A DNA stretch of 64,000 nucleotides, from positions 1,116,001 through 1,180,000 of the forward strand of contig WHVD01000006.1 in NCBI GenBank assembly GCA_015178975.1, in the 5' to 3' direction. Shown here piece after piece: positions 1 to 13,172 of the stretch. The notes under the pieces are model-generated. The model saw only the letters and a list, made by a program, of their open reading frames with translations. It searched no databases and was not told the origin of the DNA. The stretch is from Hysterangium stoloniferum (taxonomy: Eukaryota; Basidiomycota; Agaricomycetes; Hysterangiales; Hysterangiaceae). Made by a program: the position numbers and the translations under genes. Within the stretch, counting starts at the first letter, position 1, and each line of letters opens with the position of its first letter.

Positions 1-367
1 GCTGCCTGGCACGCTTATTCACCACCGCTACGGAAGTCGGAGATTCTATACTATTTGCAGGATTCTTCCTTGCGCTTCTTCTCAACGTCGTTCTTGGAGC
101 CCAGATGTATGCGTTCTGGGGGAATGAAGAGGAAGAAAGGGTTCTCGGCAAGAGTCATATCAGAGAGAAGAGTTCCCTCGAGAATATTGTGGTCCCGCCA
201 CAATCTCCTTTACCCCAGAGACAGACCCAAACGCCGCCGCCTGGAGCGAAACGGTGGGCGAGAAAGCTTGATTAGATGTATATTTTTCCAGCTTCTATTG
301 TCATCCCGAATTACTTTATGTGGACACAGGTCATACCTACTGCAAGTATTATATTATGCGCCTCTAT
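1..367. other. no gene seen
   Basis: This is sequence downstream of the ADP/ATP carrier gene, which is on the minus strand. It probably contains that gene's 3' untranslated region. Reading frames that run through it are not supported by codon use or homology. Confidence 0.4.
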
Positions 368-2055
368 TTATCCTGAGCCTGCAGAGTAGGCATGTCCCCA
401 GGCAAGTTCTTGGAATCTTAGACGATGATGAGACATTTCTGCAAAAAAAATTCTGCTTGAAGAGGAATCACATACTTGTCATACAAGGCGAGTACACCCG
501 CCGCCGCTACGCCACTAGGTCATACCGTATGTTCAGTCTCTCAATGTCAGAAGCGAACATATGATGGCTTACCGGACGATATTTGCTCCTGCGCCAGCTT
601 CAAGAAGATTACTAATGCTGGACACTCGGACGTCTCGATAAATAAATGCAACGCACCAAAGAGAGATTTAATCCCTTCTTTCGCTACGATTTGCCTACCG
701 GCATCGATGAATGATTTATACTGAACCTGATGGAAGTATTGAAATTAAGGATGACTTGAGCCTTGCAGGGTTATGACTCACAGCCTCTCCGGAAGTCATC
801 ATCATCCTTCGTCGGACTGTGTCCATCGGGTAAGACACCAAAGCCGCTCCCTACCGTCATGTACGTTTGCATGGTACTGATTAGCTGAAATTATCATAAA
901 ACATACCGTGGTACAAGCGTATCCCACAGCGAACGAGGCAGCAAAATTATTTTTGAGACTACCCTGTAGGACAGTATCCCTAGCTGAAAGTCAGCAAGTC
1001 TCTTGGTATTGTTAGCTGTGAATCGTGCTTTATAGTATCATAGGATCCGAAGCTGTGCAAACGGGGTTGACTGCCGCGGGAACGGTATTATTGGAAGATC
1101 ACTCACTACAAGCCACGGTATACCATGATACCGAGTATGTTGGGGACGAAGCCGCGATAAAGTCCGGCAATGCCATCCGTTTTCAGCGTTTGCTTGTAGA
1201 CATCGATGAGTCCGCTGTACTGTCTTGCACCGCCTTTGCCAGCGGATCTACCATCAGCTGCCAGGCGCGTCCTGGCGCTGGAGGTCAATCAGAGCCGTTT
1301 TCACGGTACAAGCGGGGTGGAATGTCTTAACTAGTCGAGCGAATATACGAAGACGGAGGATGTGGCACCAGCGGCGGCTCCACTGGCGACATTGCCTGCA
1401 AGCAAGGGCGGGCGTGTGTCGGTCTTCTTCTGCACATGCATCCAACGCAGACCGTACGTACCAGCTACCCACATACCGAACCCCTCTGACTTTTTGAAAT
1501 TGAATATCCTTTTGTATTCGTCCTTTGCAGCAAAGTTTATGGCTTGCGTCGGAAAGTATCTGAGGACATTGGTTCCGTTGCCCCGCCAGACTGTAAAAAT
1601 AACAGCGTCGATGCGAGAAAAATTGGAGCCAACACAAAAAACGGAACCCGGTCGGCTTCCTCCTTGGGAGCTCCGGGAGACGCGACAGGGTTGCGAGGAT
1701 ATTACTCACAGCTTTTCAAGCCTTCGTTGCGATAAGTCCTCGCAAAGGCATCCGTTATACCAGAATATGGGTGCGAGAGACGGCCAGAGGCAATCATGGC
1801 ACCTTGGTTCTGCATAAGAAGTTTGACGCGTTCTATGGGTGCAGCCATTGTTTTCGATACGGCACTTTGACATGGGCGTGTCATATGGAGTAAATCTTCA
1901 ACGTGAACTTGGATTATGCCTACGCTGCTGTCCCGCCCATGAAGAAATCCGCTGTTTGTAATTTTAATGAGGTTAACATCAATTCACATATACATGAGCG
2001 TTGACATGCCGAGGAAGTTGGACTGATGGACCTCAGAGGATTTATTATTCGACAT
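368..2055 (-). CDS. AAC: mitochondrial ADP/ATP carrier (13 exons, 313 aa)
   Basis: Exchanges cytosolic ADP for matrix ATP across the mitochondrial inner membrane (mitochondrial carrier family, three repeats). Exons, hand-traced on the minus strand: 2055-2010, 1951-1924, 1864-1710, 1590-1462, 1395-1332, 1277-1107, 1052-1029, 979-907, 850-782, 726-657, 597-573, 514-476, 416-368. They total 942 nt in one frame, the usual family length. Visible landmarks are PIERVKLL (repeat 1), SLDYARTRLA (repeat 2), [12 protein letters not shown] (repeat 3, carrying the nucleotide-carrier signature RRRMMM) and a C-terminus ending AYSAGSG. Two introns seem to start with GC rather than GT: after exon 1, to give FLADFFMGG, and after exon 7, to give YDTIKDTVLQG. 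Without them the frame breaks. The start is the only ATG that gives a family-like N-terminus. It looks intact. A cDNA would settle the two GC donors. Confidence 0.9.
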
Positions 2056-3656
2056 GGATATTTCGCGCAAGTCGAGATAAAAGAAGTTGAGTGGGGGTTA
2101 AAGATATAAAAGATTGGAGTTTGGCATCGTTATCAGCGGCACCTCTCTTTTATATATACTGTGGTTTTTAATTAGTGTGAATTGATCTTGATGCTTGCTC
2201 GACATTCAGGCTGTACTTCGAGATTGCCAAAAGGACAATTAACGGCGAGCCTCGGAGTGGCTTTCCGAAGGAATCCGCCAGAGGCAACAACATTAATCGT
2301 ATAGTGATCATAATTCAGGGTGAGTTCATGGGTATCATCTTTCGCCGAAAGCCCCGGTGCTGTGCTAGCTCAGAGCGCCCGCTATTGTGAACCACGAGGG
2401 CATGCTTTCAAAGTTTGACATGATTGGCTTATCCACAAATAAAATCTACTGACTGCACATGTCCATAGTAAATGACAGAGATCATTCTCCTAAATCTATA
2501 TGTCAAAATGTCATGAAATGGGATCCCCCCCAACGTACCTAAGCTGCTCGTGCCGGATACAAAACGAGTTCACTAGCGCTAAATGAGTCAAACCTGAATC
2601 GTATCAACTCGGAGACCCTAAGGCTTTGCTCCCATCGACTCGCGGCGATACTCGTCGAGTTGCAGCGATGACTCCATGGCTATCATATCTTTTTTTTTTG
2701 AGTCACAATGACATCATGCTAGCACCGGTTTAAACAGCATACGTATTCATGTTCATTTGCGGTTTCGCGACTGTATAACAGCCGCGATTTTCAGAAACAT
2801 GCCTTGTATGCATCTTGTACTAGTAAAGGTATTTGGATTTACCACGGAAGGTAATAGTTCATTCTGACATGTGAGGGAAATAAAGCTATATCCCTCTGTC
2901 CACAAGCAAAAAGTTAGCATAGAGTACAATAATGTAGGTTGACAAAAAGAACTCCCCAATTGGGATTGGAATCCGGGTCTGTCTTCTGTGTAATTTCCAA
3001 CTGCCGGGAATCTAGATTCAGTGCAGTCATACAGTGATTTCACAGAACACAAATACTCATTAGCGCATGTATCCCCCATTTCGTATGGCATAAATCATTC
3101 TTAATTGAATATATACATATATGAAGCTGTCGCTATCGATGATAACTAAACAATATTGTACCTGGAGCCCTAACTGTGTCACGGATTGAACCATTTTTGA
3201 TCAAGTCTAGGAAGTCAACCCCAGGTATAAACGACGGGCTGCAGTCTCATCGTGGCCGAGTGACCTTCATTGTAAAATGAGGTATTGCTTGGGTATTGCG
3301 CCAGTTGTCATGTTACAAAGAGAAACAACCTGAAAGTTTAAAACCCTCGAATTCAGATGCTGCATATATCCAACCCTTAAGTCCTATAATCAAGCCCGCC
3401 TTCCACGATATCTGCATCAATTAATCCAAGTTGAGCTATGGCGGTGTATGGAATCCAGCATACGTTCAATGAGTTTCTGAACTAAAACTGCAATTACAAA
3501 CACTCGGGACCATTATTTACTAGGTATATGCATAGAACGTCATAGCATGTTCATAAATGGGTGATGATACACGTATATGAGCCTACAGCATATCAAATTG
3601 TATACATCTATGTACGCAAGCGCATAAGTGTCCATGATTAATTAGTAATAGTTGAT
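2056..3656. other. intergenic, no gene recognised
   Basis: Contains the upstream region of the ADP/ATP carrier, including TA-rich stretches near 2100-2160. Open frames here (for example 2753-3091 minus) show no recognisable domain and no splice-consistent extension, so I do not call a gene. Confidence 0.4.
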
Positions 3657-4388
3657 CTAAGCCCTGGCAGCTACAACTGTCGCATACGAACGAATCTTCG
3701 GAGCAGCCTTGCGCTGCTTGGGGCCAGATTCGACATGCTCCCAATCATCCAGATCGTACTTGTCAGAGTCAATCTCTGTAAAGTCGTCCAAAAGGAGAAC
3801 CTGGCGAGGACGGTCGACAACTTCGAACTGCCTCTCTATAATCTGGGTGAGAAGCTCGTCGATGTAGGATTGACAGTCTAGCGACATACCAGCGCCTTTC
3901 TTCTGCGGCTTCACAAGATCAAGGAGAGAAACGCTCCTCTCAGCCGGAACCGTCGTCAAAGGGTGGTCGGTAGGGTCGCATATCGAACAACCGCATTCGT
4001 CGTCCGACATGTCAGACCCGACAGCCTCCGCTTTGCCCTCGGCGCATGTGCCACGGACGGAACGCGTGGTGGCCTTGTTGACCTTTGAGTCCCAGCGTCG
4101 ACAACAGCTACATCCCGACCCAACACGTTTCGACTTGGATATATCGCCTGGTTTCTTCAGGCGTTGACGAGCGCGCTCGTGAGAGCGTTGGTCCTTCAAC
4201 ACCAACGGGTCAAGTTCAGGGGGTGTAAGCGTTGTGGGTGCATTAGATGGCTTGGTAGCCTCGATGGAAGGGCGGGTGGGCTGGGACCCGCCCAGGGTAT
4301 TATCGATAGTAGTGTGGTATACAGTGTCTGAGATACAGCCGACATCGTCGTTACCGACGACGGCTACCAGAGCTGGGGAGGCATTCAT
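3657..4388 (-). CDS. hypothetical acidic protein with Cys motif (about 243 aa)
   Basis: An intronless open frame. The frame extends upstream to 4439, but a TATA box at 4467-4476 would place transcription start at about 4440, so the ATG at 4388 (protein starts MNASPALVAVV) is the more likely start. The middle holds a basic, Cys-containing stretch (GSGCSCCRRW) and then a CGCSICDP segment, possibly metal-binding. The C-terminal part is acidic (LDDFTEIDSDKYDLDDWEHV) and ends in a short basic tail (SYATVVAARA). There is no signal peptide or membrane segment from the chosen start. I do not recognise the family. The balanced codon use, TATA placement and long frame support a real, probably lineage-restricted gene. 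Confidence 0.6.
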   Translation of the reverse strand: MNASPALVAVVGNDDVGCISDTVYHTTIDNTLGGSQPTRPSIEATKPSNAPTTLTPPELDPLVLKDQRSHERARQRLKKPGDISKSKRVGSGCSCCRRWDSKVNKATTRSVRGTCAEGKAEAVGSDMSDDECGCSICDPTDHPLTTVPAERSVSLLDLVKPQKKGAGMSLDCQSYIDELLTQIIERQFEVVDRPRQVLLLDDFTEIDSDKYDLDDWEHVESGPKQRKAAPKIRSYATVVAARA

Positions 4389-4466
4389 GATAGTTAAAGG
4401 TGAAGATACAATGATGACTGCCAGGAAGAACCTGCGCAATGGGAGTCATGTTGAGACAACGAGGGC

Positions 4467-4476
4467 TTTATATATA
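4467..4476 (-). promoter_or_regulatory. TATA box of the hypothetical gene
   Basis: The minus-strand sequence TATATATAAA lies about 80 bp upstream of the ATG at 4388, at a normal distance for a fungal TATA promoter. It argues against the more upstream ATG at 4439. Confidence 0.5.
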
Positions 4477-5332
4477 GGCGCGATAAGTCAACCAGAGACA
4501 CGTCATATTGTCATCCCTATAGGATAGGAGCAGCGGGCCCGGAGGCACAGCAGCCCACGGCCAAGCACGTGATTTGAACAATGTGTACGAAGCAATGCTA
4601 ACGGCTAATGAGATTGGACAGATATGGCAACGTTCGATGCAATAATTGTGACGATCGAAGCCCTTATCTATTACATTATGTTCTTATTACAAGAAGAAAC
4701 GGTGCTAGTAGGCGGTACATAACTTTATATCCGTCTGTCTTACCATTACTGATAAGAACTGTGAACCAGAAATGACACCTTTAGCTCGTCTTATGACAGT
4801 GAATTATAATACTTGAGTCAAAATTCTCTTGAGCTTTGTAGTCAGGGGCATCACTGTTGGCCACGGATTGTAGGGAGGACCAGAACAGCCCCCGACCCGC
4901 CGAGTCATCCAAGGGGCACAGAGACATCGCAAGTGTGTATTTCGATTGACGCCGCAGCAGCCTAACGCAAAGCGTGTGTAAATGACGCGGCTAAAGACAA
5001 GAAACCTACCCTGAGGGAGAATCATGCTGGTTGAAAGGTCTTGGCAAGAATATAAAGGGATAAAGGGAAGGGTATGAGTCTGCACAACCCACCCCATGTT
5101 ATCTATGTATTGACAACCCTGATTCGAAAATGCGGAACACAAAGAAGCCAGTGAAGCCTGGCAGCATCCGAGGGCGGAAGTTGGAGGTATTATCTAGATA
5201 TCTCTGGGCGTGAAAAAATTCCCGAAGCTCCCTAAAATCTGTATGTAAGAAATTTCGCAGTTATCCAAGGATGTAGTAAGAACCCAAGAAAACCCGTGCA
5301 GTGGAGATCAATTCCTACTCCCTCAACTCCCT
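4477..5332. other. intergenic, nothing firm
   Basis: A TATA-like element (plus strand, near 5050) and small frames (4804-5142 minus) are present, but no domain or consistent splicing could be seen. Confidence 0.35.
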
Positions 5333-5618
5333 CTAAAGGATTGCCTCATTGCCCAGCAGCATTGTCAAATTCAGGAAAATGTACTCCAATCCCTTCTGTC
5401 TAAAGACTTCTTCATTGAAGTATCCACGATACTTATCCGGGTCGTCGCTGTTAACACTCTGATATGGCGTTTTCTCATTCCCGTCCTGCATTCACCACAA
5501 TGTGCAAACCCCAAGATCCCATTCGGTATCGTCCAAGAAACGGCAGTCAAACTAATGGTAACAGTGTCTTGACTTGACCCATAAAAAAGCTTTCCGTAAT
5601 AACGTGATGTAGCCCAAG
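5333..5618 (-). pseudogene. possible host gene remnant, unidentified
   Basis: Two segments on the minus strand read like coding sequence. The terminal one (5485-5333) encodes 50 residues beginning DGNEKTPYQSV and ending NEAIL before TAG. The upstream one (about 5618-5509) gives YYGKLFYGSSQDTV and SLTAVSW. Joining them needs a 24-nt intron, which is too short for a normal fungal intron. Either the gene is broken or my junction is wrong. A further upstream segment near 5710-5760 (TWVAGHDNRNFKPEIW) could be another exon. No family was recognised. Confidence 0.25.
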
Positions 5619-5769
5619 CTAAAGCCTCGTGAAAGGTGGGGTTGGGCCGGCCTCCGCGTGTGATGAATTGAAAATACCTCGAAGGTATGAAAAGCCATAT
5701 CTCGGGCTTGAAATTCCTGTTGTCATGACCAGCTACCCATGTTACTGTGAGTATAATAATACTTTGTCA

Positions 5770-7062
5770 CGGGCCAAGAGTGGAAGATTATGTATGTACT
5801 TTGGATTAATTAAATCGCTACAACAACAACAACTTGAACATCAAAAGAGCTGCTCACGTTGGGTTTGTGCCAGGTCGGCTATTACGAAATTTGTGTGCTA
5901 AATGCTTGTTCAACTTCAGATAACGCATATAGATGTCTCATGATCAGCAGTCGCGTTCATCAGAATGTACGAAGCCTACTAAATAAAACTTTCCAGGTAG
6001 GATGCAAACTGCGATGATAAACGCCAGAGCTACGCGTCGTTGGGCAGATTCTTGTTTTTGATTATTTTAGCTGACAGTATTGATTCGGGACGAGGCACTT
6101 CAACAGTCATGGCAATCTCCGCATCTCCGTTCTACATAAGAGTAATGTGAGGGTAAAAATTAAATGTACTACCACTGACATCTAATGTCTTCCTCATCGG
6201 CACGCCGTACAAGAGTGAGGTCAGTCGATCAGAACATAAAAGCCTGAAGACTTGTATATTTTGTCCGTCCCAATGGTATAGAAATTGAGAATGGATCTTG
6301 TCCGTCGATGAATGGCGCATGTCATGTACATATTTGCGGTTTTCTTGTCTACTATAAGACGGAGTGACGTAGGTCCAGCTCGGATGTCAACGAAGGATAC
6401 CCTTGGCTGGTTGGGTCTCCTGAGCGTCCCATTATTCCAGTTTGGTGCTACATTGTTTGCACCTTGCCTGACTGATTTCTGGTGTGCGGCTTAACTGGAA
6501 GGCAGTCTCACCTGTTTTGCGGGAAAGCGCATATAGAACAAGGTAATCCTGGGATCCGATACTACTTACACTATATATTAGTTGGCTGCACATCCGTGAT
6601 CCAAGTCCTTATCCTTTAAGACACATGTCGCATGTAGTTACTGTTGGCACCAGTAATCAGCAGTTGAACATACCAGGCAAGCCCTGATGTCCAAAACTAC
6701 CATGATTAGTCGCAGTGATATTACTTTCCCTGCCGTTGAGGGTGACGGCGTGTTTGTGGGATTAGCAGTTGGCACATGAGTGTACTGACGTTCAACTGAG
6801 TGACATTCAGTCCAGTGGATCTACCAACCATGTGCTTTCTCAAGTCATTTTGATCCAAATTAGAAAATCAATTCAGATTTGGAAGTGCTTTACCATATGC
6901 AAGCAGTCATCAATTACGACTCAGAAACTATGACTTACACACTACATTTCAATCTTAATTTAGCAATGATATCATTTATATGCAGAATAATTCTCGTACA
7001 ACAGCTGCAACATCAAGCCACCTCAAAAAGCAATATGCATGTATCGCTACAAACCTAGCCCC
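5770..7062. other. intergenic, no gene seen
   Basis: AT-richer sequence with short unrelated frames only. Nothing can be supported here beyond the 3' flank of IST1. Confidence 0.4.
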
Positions 7063-8347
7063 CTACCGTTTCTTCAATGCCTCAAACCTCTTCATCAACG
7101 TTAAGAAATCATTCTCTGGCGGTCCAGTCTGTGTCTGCAACTGTGACGCCTGCTCCTCATCCGGAGGTGGCAGACTTGACTTCTTCAACGCTGACTTGAT
7201 GGGTTTTGATGTAGAAGGTTTATAGGGAGGAGGGTCACCTTCGGTAGGAGGTATACTGGGGAGTTTGGCAGCGGTAGCTTTTGCGTCGAGCATTTGGTTG
7301 ATCGCTTCGGTGCTTGCACTTGCACTTGCACTAACGCTTGGAGAATCCTTGGCGGTGGCATCTGGGTTAGCGGTCGTGTCAAGAGGTGTGGGTATGGCCT
7401 CCTGGAGATCGTAGAAATCAACGACATCAATGAATGAACATCGTTATGAGAATAGAATGGCAGGGAAATAAAATACCTTTAGAGCTTTCACCCCCTCATC
7501 GCCCCCTGAATCTGGTGCATTACCAGATGTAGGTGGTCGTGGCGTAGGCTCCCAGTCGATCCCATAACCTTTGGCGATGGTATCAAGGTATGCGTCTACC
7601 AATGTGGGTCCCGGAGTGACGATCGAAAGCTTTCGCATCACCTGGTAAAATCACACCAAAAGGTCTAGGGGGGTAAATGTGAATACAAATAAAGACGCAC
7701 GCGTTCATTTACACAACCGTCACGGTTCTCCATAACTGCGATGGAAAACTCTCGGCCGAACTTATGCATAAGTAGCTCTCGTAAGATATGTAGCTCTAAA
7801 GAGGGGGAGTGAAGGTGCGGTATTCAATACATATGTAGAGGTACATACCTTTGATTTCCGTTCGAGGTGCAGCATGGATAACACAGGTAACGCCTTCGTA
7901 GATACCAGGATCGGGCTCCCTTGCGCTTTTTGTCTTTGAGAATCACAAGTCAGTTATATACGCAGGAAATCGCACCTGATTTCTAAGAGCCCAAATCGGG
8001 CAATAAGGAGCTCGCAATATAACTCGATTAATTCCAGCAATTCGACGTAGATATCCTCATTAATGATATTCTCAACTTTGATACGGGCGGTCTCGAGCTT
8101 TCCGCGCTCAATTAAGGTTGCTATATCTCGCCTTGCGCTTTTGGCCTGCGCTGATTTCTTCTCCTGCAGCATCCGCAGACGCTGTACGGCCAACCTACAT
8201 ATGCACGTTGTAGGAAAACGGTAGCATGACGAATAGTTTCCAAGGCATACCGGAGTTGCACCTAGGAGAGGTCTCAGACATGGAGCTTCTACAAGAAATG
8301 GTGAGTGCGGATTCTACCTTTGTTCTTGCAGCATTCCAAAGAACCAT
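7063..8347 (-). CDS. IST1: IST1-like ESCRT-III regulator (7 exons, 311 aa)
   Basis: IST1 family proteins fold like ESCRT-III subunits and regulate Vps4 during multivesicular-body sorting and membrane scission. Exons on the minus strand: 8347-8318, 8261-8251, 8194-7976, 7925-7849, 7795-7701, 7641-7477, 7401-7063; 936 nt in frame. The N-terminal helical domain is obvious: WNAARTKVQLRLAVQRLRML, then ARIKVENIINEDIYVELLEL, then the AAPRTEIKELHIL segment and LMHKFGREFSIAVMENRDGC, and the end of the core, YLDTIAKGYGIDWEP. A proline-rich linker follows. The C-terminus LTLMKRFEALKKR matches a MIT-interacting (MIM1-type) helix. Exon 2 is only 11 nt. The start ATG sits in a strong GCCGCCACCATGG context. 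Apparently intact. Confidence 0.93.
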
Positions 8348-9655
8348 GGTGGCGGCCACAAATGAAAGTTTAGACTCCGCTGCTGGCGAGCAGACTGTTT
8401 ATAACCTGCTGCGACGTTGCTGCGGGTCATGCACAGACATGAGGGGGGACGAGAGCACGTGTATATTATGCAAGATTAATCTGCATTGCTGCTATGCTGT
8501 ATATAAATAGTCTCCGAGCCTGTTACATTGCATGCGGGTTCAGAGCAGATATGATGGGTCTGCATAACTTCAGTTTGGGAGGATTGTACCTCTTCAAGGG
8601 CGAAAATCTCTCGTGTACAATTCGACTGCACCACCGGCTAACATTGTTGGTTTGTCTTTGATGGTTGTGTTTCTCCAAACAAAATAATAGGCAGCACATG
8701 TTTCCGGGGTGCATCAATTGGGGGAAACAGTTCCTGGCAAATAATAGGGATGAGTACCTGTCAAGCCTCTAAATCCTATTGATACAATTACAATGACTTC
8801 CCAATGATGAATATAATTAGCAACATCGGACATTATTCGTAGAGTAACCAATAATCAATGGACGTATTAGTTATTTTTTCAAGTACTTTGTATATATCTT
8901 CCATACTCATTTATGAGACTGGTTAGTGATTGATTTTAACACCACGGGAAAATCTCTGGCTTCATTAAAAACGATACTTAGCGTGGGCGTGGTGAGGAAA
9001 AGTAAGCGCTCGTTAGCGTTGAATTCAGGGGCTCTAATAATGGGCGTACGCGGTTCCTGTATTTCAAACTCGGGAGTCGGAATCTGGAACTTTGGGCCAA
9101 GCACAACACTCCAATGTTCCTAGAATTACGTTTGATTTATATCAATTACTGTTAATGATATTGTGCATATGAATATGTGTGGACTCGGTGCGATGAGGGC
9201 TTCAAATGTCAATTTAAACTTGAATGCCAACTCAAATCAACGCAGCTCTTATACAGCATCTCAACTTCTTGCTTGGAATTAAATCTAACTAGATGGCTTT
9301 CTGTCCGAAAATTGAATTTGTAGCAAGCGTCCATTACGAGATTTTCGGGTGGGATGCCGACGGACTGCCGTAAACTGTGTGTTATGTGTGTAAGGAAATA
9401 TCGCGAGTCTTTGGGGGGAGTAGAGAAAAATTGTTTATCGTCCAAACAAGCGGAGCTACATTAATAAATATAAAGTTTTAAAGTCAATATTGATGGGAAA
9501 ATTTTCTTTAGTGAATAAATGCGGCGGTGTTCGAGGGTAAATTAATAGAACTGGGAATTTCAAACAATACTAACCTGCTTCCGCCTGCGCGCTAAATTTC
9601 AAACGTTGCTCTTCTCTTTCTTACAACCAACTCATTTTGAACACTCCTCCCAACC
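8348..9655. other. intergenic between IST1 and enolase
   Basis: Holds the divergent upstream regions of IST1 (minus) and enolase (plus). The last 60 bases before the enolase ATG are CT-rich (9605-9655), typical of highly expressed fungal genes. No further gene is supported. Small frames at 8523-8717 and 9209-9445 show no domain. Confidence 0.5.
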
Positions 9656-11433
<1,778 letters not shown>

Positions 11434-11756
11434 ATGGTTCAATTCTCATTCCTTTTCATATGACGCGGAAAAAGTCAAAAGTGTAAAACAGTTATGATTG
11501 TTACAATTATTAGATGGGAATAAAAATTTCAGTCTTTCTTCGAATGTTATGTGTTGGAAGTGAATCTCAATATTTGGGTGGTCGATAGTTTTTGTCTTGT
11601 CTATATGAAAGTTTACGTTGATGGAACATAGTGCTTGCTGTACGTGGTATCGTACAGAGTTGCGTGAAAGAAACCTAGCTGCTATTTAGATTCGTTTTCG
11701 TTATCGTGTATACTCGACATCCTAGGACAAGTTGTAAGCCACATTAGAGGGTATCA
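11434..11756. other. enolase 3' flank
   Basis: AT-rich 3' untranslated region and flank. A GAATAAAA signal lies near 11518-11525. Nothing else is seen. Confidence 0.4.
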
Positions 11757-12069
11757 CAAACGATCGTTTTCACGCCATTTTAACGCCATTTTTATTGCCG
11801 TTTTGGAATGGTTTTGGGTCTTCGGGACGTCCCAAAGCTGGTGTTATCCCCTTGTTCAACTCGATGTTTTCGCTAGCTATTTCTTGTGTAATAAATTACT
11901 AGTGCGGATATAGAATTAAATTCCCACGGTAAGTAGACTCCATACAAGTAATTAACAAAGGTTTAATGGAGCATGAAAACAGCTCCAGAGGCGTTTTTGT
12001 CGTTTTCATCCAAACACGGTCCCAAAACGAATTTTGGAAACGGCATCAAAACGGCGCGAAAACGGTCAC
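11757..12069. mobile_element. MITE-like element with about 20-30 bp TIRs
   Basis: The left end carries CGTTTTCACGCCATTTT and the right end its inverted counterpart (CGTTTTCGCGCCGTTTT read on the minus strand at about 12067-12051). Both are followed inward by further GCCGTTTT-type repeats. The five bases TATCA flank both sides (11752-11756, 12070-12074) as a possible target duplication. There is no coding capacity. The ends do not align exactly at the outermost 3-5 bases, so the boundaries are approximate. Confidence 0.45.
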
Positions 12070-12350
12070 TATCAGAGATAGAGGCGTTGCATGTAAGGGA
12101 ACCAGTACCACACGACGAGCAGTGTGGACGAATGCATCCAGTGGAGAAGACCCTGACAAGGACACACATTGATTGCAACCGTTGGAGCTCATAGACATGT
12201 AAGTTGTTGGATTTCGAGCATCATCCAAGCTTATGTTCCTTTGTTCCCTTCCCCTATTGTTCCATTATTCCCCCCTTTTTTCACATTCCCATTGTCTTCC
12301 TCATATAGAATTCTATTGTTCTTAGGATTTATATATGTGTTAAGGACCGT

Positions 12351-12558
12351 GTTGGGAACATATTCAGGAACTATTGGAAAGTCACCAGGAAATCAGGAAC
12401 TATTGGATAGGGTCAGGACATTGGCTTCAGCTTATGTGCTGCGCCTCTACACAGATGCTCAAAAGTCCTTAATTTCAAAGGTGAGATTTACAATGGAAGA
12501 TACAGATATTCAGAGTTCTGAAGAGTTCCAAATATCGAGCATACAGAAAGATGGAAGA
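12351..12558 (-). repeat. fragment of LTR-C family
   Basis: Begins TGTTGGGAACATATTCAGG and shares with the complete LTR-C at 60018-60853 the stretch TTGGCTTCAGCTTATGTGCT and a downstream AGAGTTCCAAA...CAGAAAGA block. It is interrupted at 12559 by LTR-B. Confidence 0.5.
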
Positions 12559-13172
12559 TGTAATGTATTAGCCTTATTTTAATACTATTTTCCGAAAAAG
12601 GAGTCCAATGCTCTATCAAGATGTGCAAATACTCAATTCACTGCAAGGTAAAATAATTTAAGTATTTGATATTAATCAGTGGCAGCCTAAATAGACTTAG
12701 AACCCCTGAAGTCAAGAGTTTACTTGAATATATGCACCCTACTTCACAAAGAGGGTTTTGAGAGCTGCTTGTGCAAGCTTGTTCTTTTTCTGTGACAACA
12801 ACTATTAAAATAAGAATAACAATTTACTGATTCTGAAGCTAGATTTAACTTCAATACTAGCTAGTTTATATATATTTTATACTATTAATCAAACAGTAAA
12901 AATATTTATAAACAGGTCAAAAGATTAGATATAGAATAAAACACTTATTTGGCTAATATATGCTTTATTTACACTAACCTACAGGGTCTACTGTGATATT
13001 AACTTAGCAGGATCTTAATGTAGTCTTAGGATCTTGCAAGGATATTCTCAGTATTTGTTTATGTGAATATGCTTTACTGATTCACAATGAATGAACAATA
13101 GAACAAGGGTTATTTGTAATGCAATAAACAGTCAAATTACTCAACTAGAGGTGACTGAAGTCTTAAACTACA
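12559..13172 (-). repeat. LTR-B fragment
   Basis: Starts TGTAATGTATTAGCC and is near-identical over about 600 bp to 56151-56755, the start of a complete LTR-B copy as written on the plus strand. It is cut off at 13172 by the 5' LTR of the chromovirus. The remaining LTR-B sequence is not found on the far side of that element. Confidence 0.7.

Noticed and set aside
418-452. Stop at 418-420 as the end of the ADP/ATP carrier
   Set aside because: It lies in the last intron; splicing to 416 gives the family C-terminus ending AYSAGSG.
2753-3091. 112-aa minus-strand frame as a host gene
   Set aside because: No domain, no supporting signals, ordinary length for chance in this composition.
11963-12194. 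Overlapping small ORFs on both strands downstream of enolase
   Set aside because: They fall within the MITE-like repeat and show no domain.
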